Shown here in pieces: positions 17,079-25,835 of a stretch of DNA of 64,000 nt. Positions within the stretch are counted from its first letter, which is position 1, and each line of letters begins with the position of its first letter. Source of the DNA: Kribbella sindirgiensis (GTDB taxonomy: Bacteria; Actinomycetota; Actinomycetes; Propionibacteriales; Kribbellaceae); contig NZ_SJKA01000001.1 of the NCBI RefSeq assembly GCF_004331435.1, forward strand, positions 682,001 to 746,000. Reading direction: 5' to 3'. The notes under the pieces were generated by a model. That model had not been told where the DNA came from and did not search any database. It was given only the letters and a program-made list of their open reading frames with translations. The position numbers and the translations under genes were made by a program.

Positions 17079-17939
17079 ATGAAGCGCTGGGCAGTGCTGC
17101 CGGCTGCGGTGTTGGTGCTCGCCAGTGCAGGTGTCGATCCGGCGAACGCGACCGGCACGACCGCACAGCGAGAGTCGGCAACCTGTGACGTCGCGCTGAG
17201 TTCCTTCGGCCCTGAGGGCGACCCGACGACCGGTCTCGGCCCGGTCCGGTTGGCGTCGACCTCGACCCAGGTGCCGAACGGGTACGGTCTGGACGTCGCC
17301 GGCTGGGCGATCTCGGGCGACAAGGCCTACAACTGGTACTACTCGCTCACCAACGAGGCCGAGATCGATCCGGGCCTGCCGCGCGGCTCCCAGCCCGTCG
17401 GTTCCGGGTGGTCGACGTACAAGGCGCTGGAGGTGTCGCAGTTCGCGGCGAAGGGTGCGACCGCACGCAACACGGCGTACGGACTGGCCGGCGACGGGAC
17501 GCTGCGGCGGTGGAGCTTCGACGTCGACATCCCGCACCGGTTCAAGGCGACCGGGTCGGCGCCGGGGTTCGCCGCGGTGAAGTCGATGGCGTTGATCAGC
17601 AAGACCGCGACGTACGACACCTTCCTGGCCAACACCCGCGGCGGCGCCCTCTACACGATTCGTATCCCGGTCGGCTCGCCGATGAAGCCGGTCGTGAGGC
17701 CGGTCCGGACCCGTACGTGGCAAGGGTTCGAGAAGCTCGTCGCGACCAAGTGCGGCCAGTACGGCACGTTCCTGGTCGGAATCGACTTCGACACCCGGAC
17801 CGCGTATCAGTACGCCGTCGGTCACACCAACGGCACGGCCACGGTGATCAACGGCCTCGGCCGCCGTAGTGGCACGTTCCCGCCGCGTGCGTACTTCCGG
17901 TGGGCCACCAGTCCCTACGAGCCGCTCAACGGCGACTGA
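17079..17939 (+). CDS. Secreted protein of unknown function, paralogue B
   Basis: A 286-aa exported protein, tandem paralogue of the preceding gene. Near-identical blocks are shared: VKSMALISKTATYDTFLANT, GGALYTIRIPVGSP, YAVGHTNGTATVINGLG and the final PLNGD. It has a signal peptide ending ANA and the same two-cysteine pattern (ATCDVAL, ATKCGQYG). It starts 2 nt after the upstream stop, so it is translationally linked. Function is unknown; position behind an arabinan operon would fit a carbohydrate-binding role, but the spacing before paralogue A could equally hold a separate promoter. The end overlaps the convergent MocR pseudogene by 14 nt. Confidence 0.8.
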   Translation: MKRWAVLPAAVLVLASAGVDPANATGTTAQRESATCDVALSSFGPEGDPTTGLGPVRLASTSTQVPNGYGLDVAGWAISGDKAYNWYYSLTNEAEIDPGLPRGSQPVGSGWSTYKALEVSQFAAKGATARNTAYGLAGDGTLRRWSFDVDIPHRFKATGSAPGFAAVKSMALISKTATYDTFLANTRGGALYTIRIPVGSPMKPVVRPVRTRTWQGFEKLVATKCGQYGTFLVGIDFDTRTAYQYAVGHTNGTATVINGLGRRSGTFPPRAYFRWATSPYEPLNGD

Positions 17940-19289
17940 GGATTTCGGTCAGGATCGTCAGGGCTCGGTGCAGGTCGGACGTCGACGGTGTCGCGTAGCC
18001 GATCACGAGCCCTGGCGGTCCCGGCACGCTCCGGCGGTACTCGGACAGCGGCGCGACCACGACGCCGGCCTCACGGGCCGCGGCCGCGATCCGTAGGTCG
18101 TCGGCGTCGTCGGGCAGGAGCAGCGTGATGTGCAGCCCTGCGTCCTGGCCGACGACCTGGCCGTACGGCGACAGCACCGCGCAGGTGTGGGTACGCCGGT
18201 CCGCGTACAGCCGGCGTCCGCGGCGGACGGCCTGGTCGAGGTACCGTCGCGGAGCATGGCGAGCATCGCGGCCTGCATCGGCCAGCCGGGCCAGTCGCCC
18301 GAGTTCTCCCGGAACGTGGCGAGCCGATCGACCATCGCCTCGGATGCGACCAGCCAGCCGAGGCGGAGCGCGGGACTCAGCGTCTTCGACAGTGTCCCGA
18401 GGTGGACGACCCGCTCCAGGTCCAGCTGGGCGAGCGCGGGCAGCGGCGCGACGTCGTACCGGAATTCGCTGTCGTAGTCGTCCTCGATCAGCAGGCTCCC
18501 GGTGCGGCGTGCCCAGCGGACCAGCTCGTTGCGGCGGGCAACGGGCAGCCGGCCGCCGAGCGGGTACTGGTGCGACGGGGTGACATAAACAGCGGATGCG
18601 TCCGTCAGCGCGTCGACCCGCAGCCCGTCCTCGTCGACCGGGACGTCGACGATCTCGAGCCGGTGATCGCGGGCGGCGACGACCGCGTTCAGGTAGCCGG
18701 GGTCCTCGATGGCGATCCGGTCGCCGGGTTGCCGCGTGACCGTGAGCAGCAGCCGCAACCCGTGGACAGTGCCGTTCGTGACGAGGACGTTCTCCGGGCC
18801 GCAGGCGATTCCGCGGACCCGGGCGACGTGGTCCGCGAGGGCCGCCCGCAGCGCGGGAAGCCCGGCCGCGTCGTCGTACCCGCCCGGCGGTGACTGGGTG
18901 GAAACCTCACGCCATGCCCGCCGCCAGCCCGGGTCGGGCGTCGGGGAGATGTACGGGATGCCGGGACGCAGCGTCAGGAGCTTCGCGTCGGCATCGGGCC
19001 GATGCTGTGTACGTCGTCGTACGGCGGGCTGCAACGGGACGACGTCGGTGACGAAGGTGCCGGCGCCGGTCCGCCCTTCGATCCAGCCCTCGGCATGCAG
19101 TTGGTCGTACGCCGCCTGCGTCACGGACCGCGAGACGCCGAGCTCCCGCGCGAGGTCGCGCGTCGACGGCAGCCGATGACCGGCCTGGAGCCGACCGTCC
19201 AGCACGGCCGCCCGGAACTGTTCCGCGAGCTGCAGGTGCAACGGCAGTCCGGCGTCCCGGTCGATCGTCAGCGGCAGCGAAGTCTGCAC
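17926..19289 (-). pseudogene. MocR/PdxR-type GntR-aminotransferase regulator, frameshifted
   Basis: The fusion regulator has a GntR winged helix (residues 17-80, STRDLARELGVSRSVTQAAY) and a class I aminotransferase-like domain. The PLP-binding region reads VHLGTLSKTLSPALRLGW, with the expected Lys. Reading frame one continues to 18003 with a nonsense-like tail (TSTRPSAADAG...). The true C-terminus (YLDQAVRRGRRLYADRR..., ending LTILTEILSRR, stop 17926-17928) is in another frame. The two join if one base is restored in the Gly codon at about 18244-18245. Either the gene is broken or the assembly has a single-base error. MocR proteins usually control PLP, GABA or amine metabolism. It is divergent from the sigma factor gene. 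Confidence 0.85.
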
Positions 19290-19306
19290 CTTATTAGGAT
19301 CGCAGT

Positions 19307-20251
19307 ATGACGATGACCGCGGAGGACGTGTCCCGGTTCGAGGGATCCAGGGGCCGGCTCGAGGCCATCGCGTACCGTCTGCTCGGCTCGGCGAGCGAGG
19401 CCGAGGACGCCGTCCAGGAGACGTTCCTGCGCTGGCAGGCCACGGATATCGCCCGGATCGAGGTCCCCGAGGCGTGGCTGACGAAGGTGCTCACCAACCT
19501 CTGCCTCAACCAGCTCGCCTCCGCCCGCGCGCGGCGCGAGACGTACGTCGGCCAGTGGCTGCCCGAGCCGCTGCTCGACGGCGACCCCATGCTCGGCCCG
19601 GCGGACACCGCGGAGCAGCGCGAGTCGGTGTCGTACGCCGTACTCACGCTGATGGAGCGCCTGTCGCCGAACGAGCGGGCGGTCTACGTCCTGCGGGAGG
19701 CGTTCGACTACCCGCACCGGGAGATCGCCGAGATCCTCGAGATCAGCGAATCCTCCAGCCAGCAGATCTTCCGGCGGGCCAAGCAGCACCTCGCAGACGG
19801 CCGCGCGCGGACCGAGGTCGACGAGGCCACGGCGCGGCGGATCGTGGACGAGTTCCTCGCCGCGGCGATCAGCGGGCAGACCGATTCGATCGTGCGGCTG
19901 CTGACCGCCGACGCCGTCTCGGTCGGCGACGGCGGCGGCAAGGTCCCGGCCCGGACCACCGCGGTCGAGGGCGCGCTCGCGGTCGCCCGCTTCCTGCGCG
20001 GCCTGTTCAAACCGTCCGAGGCGAAGCGCGTGTACGTCGGCGGTACGGCGGACATCTACGCCTGGCCGGCCAACAGCGAACCCGCGCTCGTGGTGGTCGC
20101 GAACGGCGAGGTCATCGGTGTCATGTGCCTCGAGGTCGGCGCCGACGGCGTGACCGCCGTACGCACCCAGGCGAACCCGGACAAGCTGGCCCGCGCGACC
20201 GAGCTGTTCGCCGCCTCCGATCACGGGGAGCCGCTGACAACCATTCTGTGA
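19307..20251 (+). CDS. ECF41-type RNA polymerase sigma factor with SnoaL-like C-terminal extension
   Basis: A 314-aa sigma factor. Region 2 (AYRLLGSASEAEDAVQETFLRW) and region 4 (LSPNERAVYVLREAFDYPHREIAEILEIS) are clear. The linker has YVGQWLPEP, and the C-terminal extension of about 110 residues has DGGGK and NPDKL, which are the known hallmarks of group ECF41. In that group the extension both activates and restrains the sigma factor, with no anti-sigma protein, and the gene usually neighbours a COE-type enzyme (carboxymuconolactone decarboxylase, oxidoreductase or epimerase). Here a flavin oxidoreductase gene follows 82 nt downstream, matching that rule. Confidence 0.93.
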   Translation: MTMTAEDVSRFEGSRGRLEAIAYRLLGSASEAEDAVQETFLRWQATDIARIEVPEAWLTKVLTNLCLNQLASARARRETYVGQWLPEPLLDGDPMLGPADTAEQRESVSYAVLTLMERLSPNERAVYVLREAFDYPHREIAEILEISESSSQQIFRRAKQHLADGRARTEVDEATARRIVDEFLAAAISGQTDSIVRLLTADAVSVGDGGGKVPARTTAVEGALAVARFLRGLFKPSEAKRVYVGGTADIYAWPANSEPALVVVANGEVIGVMCLEVGADGVTAVRTQANPDKLARATELFAASDHGEPLTTIL

Positions 20252-20271
20252 CCTGCTTCACATCGCCGACC

Positions 20272-20298
20272 TGTCATGAAACGCCGGCCTACCCGGTT
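20272..20298 (+). promoter_or_regulatory. Possible ECF41-dependent promoter of the oxidoreductase gene
   Basis: TGTCATG at 20272-20278 resembles the ECF41 -35 element (TGTCACA), and GGTT/CGGTT about 15-16 nt downstream (20294-20298) is a poor match to the -10 CGTC. It lies 36 nt before the oxidoreductase start. The match is partial. Confidence 0.25.
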
Positions 20299-20333
20299 CA
20301 AGGGTGGACACCGCATCAGACAGGAGTACGAAT

Positions 20334-21518
20334 ATGAAGCACCGCATCGTAGTTCTCGGCGCCGGGTACTCCGGAGCCGTCGCCGCCGGCCGTCTCGCCG
20401 CCCGGCTGCACCGCGACGAGGTCAGCATCACGGTCGTGAACGCCGAGACCGACTTCGTCGAGCGGGTCCGGATGCACGAGGTGGCCACCGGGCGGGACCT
20501 GAAACTGCGTCCGTTCGAGCAGATCTACGCCGGGACCGGGATCGACCTGAAGTTCGCGAAGGTCACCGGGGTGGACGTCGACCGCAAGACGGTCGCGCTC
20601 GACTCGGCTGAGCTGGATTCGGAGGGGCTGGAGTACGACACCCTCGTGTACGCGCTCGGCAGCCGCTGGAACCCGCAGGGCGTTCCGGGTGTCGCGGAGC
20701 ACGCCTACGAGATCGCAAGTCGCCCTGGTGCGCTTCGGCTGCGTGAGCGCCTGGCGTCGTTGACCGCCGGACAGACCGTGACGGTTGTCGGCGGAGGCCT
20801 CACCGGCGTCGAGTTCGTGACCGAGCTCGCCGAGTCGCGGCCGGATCTCCACGTCGCGTTCGCCGTCCGCGGTGAGCTGGGCGACTGGCTGTCGCCCAAG
20901 GGACGCCGGCACCTTCGGAAGGTGGTCGACCGGCTCGGCATCACCGTGCACGAGAACGCCGCGGTGACGCGCGTCGACGCGGACCAGCTGACGACTGCCG
21001 ACGGCAGCACGATCCCGGCCGCGGTCACGGTGTGGACGGCCGGGTTCGCCGTGAACCCGATCGTGCAGGCGACCGCGCTGGAGGCCACCGACACCGGGCG
21101 GATCGTTGTCGACGGCACCATGCGGTCCGTCTCGCACCCGGACGTCTACGCCATCGGCGACGCGGCGTACGCGATGGGCTCGAAGAACAAGCCGCTGCGG
21201 ATGTCCTGCGCCTCGGGTCAGCCGATGGCGTGGCAGGCCGCAGACTCCATCGCGGCCCGGTTGACCGGCGGCAAGCTCCCGCACGCGCCGCTGTTCTACT
21301 TCAACCAGTGCATCTCGCTGGGGCGCAAGGACGGGCTGGTCCAGTACGTCACCACGGACGACCGCGCGGTCAACGCGGCGCTGACGGGCCGGGTGGCCGC
21401 CGTCTACAAGGAGTTCATCTGCAAGGGCGCCGCCTGGAGTGTGGAAAACCCGATGGTGGGCATGCCGACCCGCCGCCGCCACGTGACTCAGACCGCGCCG
21501 CTGGTCGCAGTGGACTAG
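20334..21518 (+). CDS. NAD(P)/FAD-dependent oxidoreductase (NDH-2-like), ECF41 partner
   Basis: A 394-aa flavoprotein of the pyridine nucleotide-disulfide oxidoreductase type. The FAD-binding motif is VVLGAGYSGAVAAGRLAARL at the N-terminus. The NAD(P) motif VTVVGGGLTGVEFVTELAE is central, and the second FAD contact VYAIGDAAYAMG is near residue 275. It resembles membrane-associated type II NADH dehydrogenases but shows no obvious membrane anchor. ATG 20334 follows ACAGGAGTACGAAT; the longer frame (20304) was rejected. As the gene next to an ECF41 sigma factor, it is the expected 'O' of the COE set and the likely main target. Confidence 0.9.
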   Translation: MKHRIVVLGAGYSGAVAAGRLAARLHRDEVSITVVNAETDFVERVRMHEVATGRDLKLRPFEQIYAGTGIDLKFAKVTGVDVDRKTVALDSAELDSEGLEYDTLVYALGSRWNPQGVPGVAEHAYEIASRPGALRLRERLASLTAGQTVTVVGGGLTGVEFVTELAESRPDLHVAFAVRGELGDWLSPKGRRHLRKVVDRLGITVHENAAVTRVDADQLTTADGSTIPAAVTVWTAGFAVNPIVQATALEATDTGRIVVDGTMRSVSHPDVYAIGDAAYAMGSKNKPLRMSCASGQPMAWQAADSIAARLTGGKLPHAPLFYFNQCISLGRKDGLVQYVTTDDRAVNAALTGRVAAVYKEFICKGAAWSVENPMVGMPTRRRHVTQTAPLVAVD

Positions 21519-21575
21519 CTGATTCGAGCCGGAATGGCCCGTGCCGCCAGTCCACTCGCGGGTGAACCTAGTTAC

Positions 21576-22256
21576 ATGACCACTACGCCGTTGCAGCCGA
21601 CCGCCCGGACCTCGTTGCGTCGCTCGAAGGAACGTGCCGCCACCGAGCGGCAGGTGCTGTACGACGTACTGCTCGACGGCATGTTCTGCCACCTCGGCGT
21701 CGTGGTCGACGGCGATCCGCTCGTCCTGCCGACGGCGTACGGCGTGGATCTGGACCGTGGACCGGACGGGGAGCTGTACCTGCACGGCTCGGTCGCGGCC
21801 AGGAGCGTGGTCGCGGCCCCGCAGCAGACCGTGTGCGTGACCGTCACGCACACCGACGGCCTGGTACTGGCCCGGTCCGCGTTCCACCACTCGGTCAACT
21901 ACCGGTCCGCGGTCATCTTCGGCGTACCACGGCTGATCACCGATCCGGACGAGAAGCTGCACGCTCTCAACCGGATCGTCGACCACCTCGTCCCCGGCCG
22001 GTCGGCCGCCGTACGCCCGCCGAACCGCAAGGAGCTGGCGAAGACGTCGGTCCTGGCGCTCTCCCTCACCGAGGCCTCGGTGAAGACCCGCTCCGGACCT
22101 GCCAACGACGACGAGGAGGACCTCGACCTGCCCTACTGGACAGGCGTGGTCCCCCTCCAAGTCGTCGCCGGCGCCCCGCAGAACAACCCCGACTGCGACC
22201 TGCTGGTCCCCGCCCACGTCCGCACCCGCGCGAACGTCCTGGGCGCACCCGCCTAG
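21576..22256 (+). CDS. Pyridoxamine 5'-phosphate oxidase family protein (split-barrel flavin-binding)
   Basis: A 226-aa protein with the PNPOx-like FMN split-barrel pattern of the NimA/Pnp_ox_2 type. Blocks include RQVLYDVLLDGMFCHLGVVVDGDPLVLPT, LYLHGSVAARS and VNYRSAVIFG. Such proteins bind FMN or F420/haem and reduce varied small molecules. I chose ATG 21576 (MTTTPLQPT); the upstream in-frame ATG (21534) lies in the intergenic gap. It may be co-transcribed with the upstream oxidoreductase (57-nt spacing), but a redox partnership is speculative. Confidence 0.85.
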   Translation: MTTTPLQPTARTSLRRSKERAATERQVLYDVLLDGMFCHLGVVVDGDPLVLPTAYGVDLDRGPDGELYLHGSVAARSVVAAPQQTVCVTVTHTDGLVLARSAFHHSVNYRSAVIFGVPRLITDPDEKLHALNRIVDHLVPGRSAAVRPPNRKELAKTSVLALSLTEASVKTRSGPANDDEEDLDLPYWTGVVPLQVVAGAPQNNPDCDLLVPAHVRTRANVLGAPA

Positions 22257-22465
22257 TGTCCCGCCCTCGGAGTTCCCGCCAGAAGTCCTGAGTGGGTTGA
22301 TGGTCCGCTCGGAAATGAGGGTGGAGGCGTTGTGGGGAGTCCAACTGTCCCGATTTGGGCAGTAGCACTCCCCGGTCGGCGTCGAGAGTCTCCCCAAACC
22401 GGTTTGGGGAGACCGCAGGACGAACCGTGGTCATTGACCACCACGTGGGACCGTGCACCCCCTAC

Positions 22466-22503
22466 GGGGGCTTTGAACAGTAAATAACCTGTTCAAAGCC
22501 CCC
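22466..22503. terminator. Strong hairpin, candidate bidirectional terminator
   Basis: Perfect 15-nt arms GGGGGCTTTGAACAG (22466-22480) and complement (22489-22503) enclose the AT-only-rich loop TAAATAAC. It is well placed to end the PNPOx and the ABC transporter transcripts, although it is more than 170 nt from either stop. Confidence 0.5.
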
Positions 22504-22592
22504 ACCGCCCGCGCCAACCCCCCACTCCAGGCCAGCGCCACGCTGACGGCTCCGCGCAGTCCCTTCGCCAACCACGCCGACCCAGCCCTGGC

Positions 22593-22655
22593 CATCTTTG
22601 AGAACCTGCCAACCATCTTCGAGCCGCCCAGATGGTTGATGGGCGCTCAAAGATG
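22593..22655. repeat. Nested inverted repeat near the ABC permease stop
   Basis: Outer arms CATCTTTGAG (22593-22602) and complement (22646-22655) enclose inner arms AACCATCT (22611-22618) and complement (22630-22637). The layout allows a two-tier stem 22 nt downstream of the permease stop on the minus strand, fitting a terminator or structured 3' end. Confidence 0.55.
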
Positions 22656-22676
22656 ACCCTGGGCAGTAGCGTTGTG

Positions 22677-23485
22677 CTAGGCCACGGTCCCCTTGTTGTA
22701 GCTGGACTGGGCCCAGAAATATCCGATCACCGCGATCGCGAGACACCAGCCACCGGCGAGCCAGCCGCTGCTGCTGTCCATCGGCGTACCCAGCAGGAGA
22801 TGGCGCAGGCTGTCGATGATCGGGGTGAACGGCTGGTACTCGGCGAACCAGCGGATGCCGCTCGGCATCGCCTCCAGCGGGATGAACGTGTTGCTCAGGA
22901 ACGGCAGCAGCAGGCTGATCGGCAGGACGACGTTGCTCGCGCCCTCCGGCGTCTTACTGGTCAGCCCCAGCGCGATAGCGAACCAGGTCAGGCCGATGGT
23001 CAGTCCGATCAGCAGGACGGCCGCCAGCAGCCAGTCCCCCACCGACGCGTTCGGGCGGAACCCGATCAGGACCGCGAAGCCGACCACCAGGGCCAGGCTG
23101 ACGATCGTCACGATCACGTTGCCCAGCACGTGTCCGGTGAGCACGGCCGGCCGGAAGATCGCCATCGTCCGGAACCTGGAGACGATGCCCTCCGACATGT
23201 CCATACAGACCGCGACCGCGGGCGACATCGTCCCGGACGCGATCGACATCAGCAGGATGCCCGGGGTCAGGAAGTCGATGTAGTCGAACCCTCCCGCGCC
23301 GCCGCCGAGCCCGGCCGAGAAGGTGTCGCCGAAGACCAGACCGAACAGCAGGATCATGATCACCGGCATCCCGAGGGCGCCGAGCGACAGGCCGGGGTAC
23401 CGCTGGGCGTGCCGCAGGTTGCGGCGCAGCATGGTGCCGATGTCGGCCATCGGGCGGATCGTCGTGGTGGTCGTGGTGGTGGTAC

Positions 23486-23489
<4 letters not shown>
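22677..23489 (-). CDS. ABC-2 type transporter permease (DrrB-like)
   Basis: A 270-aa membrane component with six predicted transmembrane helices. It follows a Thr-rich N-terminus (MSTTTTTTTTIRPM). The signature region near the end, NTFIPLEAMPSGIRWFAEYQPFTPIIDSLR, is typical of daunorubicin-resistance-type DrrB permeases. Its ATG overlaps the stop of the ATPase gene by 4 nt. With the ATPase it should form an exporter for a hydrophobic compound; the substrate is unknown. Confidence 0.92.
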
Positions 23490-24427
<938 letters not shown>

Positions 24428-24512
24428 GAGGGATCCTTGGGGTTTTCGGGCAGGGTGAACCTGACCCGGGGTGGTTGACGGGTCTGCTGGAGGAGGATTT
24501 GGGCGTGCCTCA

Positions 24513-24528
24513 CCGGCCGAGCGGCCGG
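24513..24528. terminator. GC hairpin in the EXLDI-ATPase spacer
   Basis: CCGGCCG (24513-24519) and CGGCCGG (24522-24528) can pair around a 2-nt loop, with further GC pairing outside. There is no T-run. It may attenuate transcription from the EXLDI gene into the ABC genes. Confidence 0.3.
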
Positions 24529-24562
24529 CTGCCGGCGCGCGCGGTGGTGGTGCGTGGTTCAG

Positions 24563-25087
24563 TTAGATGTCGAGGTCCTCGACCGCGGGCTGATCAGCGG
24601 CCTCCTCGACGAGTTGATAGAGGTCGTCCGGGATCAGGGCGCGGAGTTCCTCGACCGTGTCCACGACGTGCAGCGTGGCCTCGCCCTGCGCCATGCTCCA
24701 GGACTGGTCCGAGCTCCAGTTGCCGACCCAGGAACGCCACCCGGTCAGATAGCGCTCGTCGTCGGCGTTCTGCTTGAACTGGCTGCGGCGGTCTGCGTGC
24801 AGGACGAACTTCCCGGTCCGGCTGCGGTAGACCTTGAAGGCCTCGTACCCGGAACTGCTCGACCGGCCGCCTTCCGCGAGCAGTACGCCGGAGAATCGTT
24901 GCTTGCGGCCGGTGCCCCGGCCCACCCGCACGGTGATCTCGTCGTACCCCTCGAACCGGCCTTCCTCCATCTCGACGTACTTGCGCAGTGCGATCGAGAT
25001 CGCCGAGGACAGGTTCCCGGCCAGCTCCTGGGCCCGCTTGTACAGCGGCAGGTCGTCGTCGGACACGTAGATCGTCTTGTTCGGCAT
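24563..25087 (-). CDS. EXLDI family protein with N-terminal ribbon-helix-helix DNA-binding region
   Basis: A 174-aa protein ending VEDLDI, which matches the C-terminal E-x-L-D-I signature of the EXLDI family (NCBIfam-type family, function undefined). Residues 3-42 (KTIYVSDDDLPLYKRAQELA...ISIALRKYVEMEE) look like a CopG/Arc ribbon-helix-helix: a short beta strand then two helices. The middle (residues 50-130) is a predicted beta-rich domain. ATG at 25085-25087 follows AGGAGGAGACAAGCG. TACGTA palindromes begin 14 nt upstream of the start. I infer an autoregulator that also controls the downstream ABC exporter; the RHH assignment is by eye. Confidence 0.8.
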   Translation of the reverse strand: MPNKTIYVSDDDLPLYKRAQELAGNLSSAISIALRKYVEMEEGRFEGYDEITVRVGRGTGRKQRFSGVLLAEGGRSSSSGYEAFKVYRSRTGKFVLHADRRSQFKQNADDERYLTGWRSWVGNWSSDQSWSMAQGEATLHVVDTVEELRALIPDDLYQLVEEAADQPAVEDLDI

Positions 25088-25100
25088 CGCTTGTCTCCTC

Positions 25101-25156
25101 CTACGTAGAACTATACGCACATGTGTGCGCGGATGTCTACGTATAGCTCTACGTAG
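25101..25156. promoter_or_regulatory. Compound palindromic operator upstream of the EXLDI gene
   Basis: Outer 17-nt arms (25101-25117 and 25140-25156) match at 16 of 17 positions; each holds CTACGTAG plus TATACG/CGTATA. A perfect 14-bp palindrome CGCACATGTGTGCG sits between them (25116-25129). The region overlaps where the promoter of the minus-strand EXLDI gene must be, which fits a multi-dimer repressor site. Confidence 0.7.
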
Positions 25157-25207
25157 AAGTGGAGACGGCCGCGACGGGGTTCCGTCGCGGCCGCCTCGGG
25201 TGGCTGA

Positions 25208-25816
25208 CTACCTCGGTGAGTACAGCCAGGGGTGCTCGAGGTCGTAGAACGCCGGCGGGCCGGAGGCGAGACTGTTCATCTCGTCCATCTCCGCCTGCAG
25301 TTCCGGCGGCACCTCTTTCCGCTCGCCTTCGCGGGCCTCGGCCTCGGAGGTGAAGTACATCGCCATCGTGTACTCGCCGCCGCCGTACATGGCGACCTCA
25401 CTTCCGAGGACATCGGGCCGGAACGCGGCCCATTCGTCCCGGTGCTGACCCATCAGCTCACGCGCGCGCTCCGGGTCGCTGCCGGCGCCCTGCATCACCT
25501 GGACGAAACCGGCGGCGTCCGGGTCGCCGTGCGTGTCGATCACCACGTCCTCCGTGTCGTGGAAGGTGGCCCCGTCGCTGAGCAGCGACGAGAACTCGTG
25601 CCACCACTTGTCCTGCGCCGGGCTGTCGCTGTTCCGCCGTGCAGCGTCGGCGGAGTCGAAACGAGCCAGCGCGATGAACTTGCCGTCCGACGTGACCCCG
25701 GCCGTGGTCCCCAGCCAGCCGGACGCCTCGGGCGCCAGTTCCTCCATCCACCGATCCATCGCCGCATGCGCCTGCTCGGCGTCGGTGACCTTCCCCTGAA
25801 TGACCTGAACGAACAT
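25208..25816 (-). CDS. Hypothetical protein with duplicated dimeric alpha/beta-barrel-like domain
   Basis: A 202-aa soluble protein. The two halves align: residues 1-95 begin FVQVIQGKVTDAEQAHAAMDRW and residues 101-202 begin FVQVMQGAGSDPERARELMGQH. Each then has a beta strand plus a helix of the ABM/stress-responsive ferredoxin-like fold. Internal duplication is therefore visible in the sequence. The end reads AFYDLEHPWLYSPR. Function unknown; relatives include putative heme-degrading or small-molecule-binding proteins. Start ATG 25816 has GGGAGGG upstream. Confidence 0.75.
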   Translation of the reverse strand: MFVQVIQGKVTDAEQAHAAMDRWMEELAPEASGWLGTTAGVTSDGKFIALARFDSADAARRNSDSPAQDKWWHEFSSLLSDGATFHDTEDVVIDTHGDPDAAGFVQVMQGAGSDPERARELMGQHRDEWAAFRPDVLGSEVAMYGGGEYTMAMYFTSEAEAREGERKEVPPELQAEMDEMNSLASGPPAFYDLEHPWLYSPR

Positions 25817-25835
25817 GTGAGACCCTCCCCGTCTC

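Larger units (their letters stand above)
22257..22676. other. 420-nt intergenic region with at least five inverted repeats and no convincing gene
   Basis: The gap lies between the PNPOx gene (+) and the ABC permease stop (-). Inverted repeats: GGGGAGT/ACTCCCC arms at 22334-22340 and 22367-22373; a perfect 26-bp palindrome at 22388-22413 centred on AAACCGGTTT; a 15-bp palindrome GTGGTCATTGACCAC at 22427-22441; a 15-nt-arm hairpin at 22466-22503; and a nested hairpin at 22593-22655. GGGCAGTAGC occurs twice (from 22357 and from 22661). Small ORFs here look like chance frames. Confidence 0.7.

Noticed and set aside
25101-25156. Terminator of the EXLDI or neighbouring gene
   Set aside because: It lies upstream of the EXLDI start, the arms are AT-containing palindromes in themselves, and no T-run follows.
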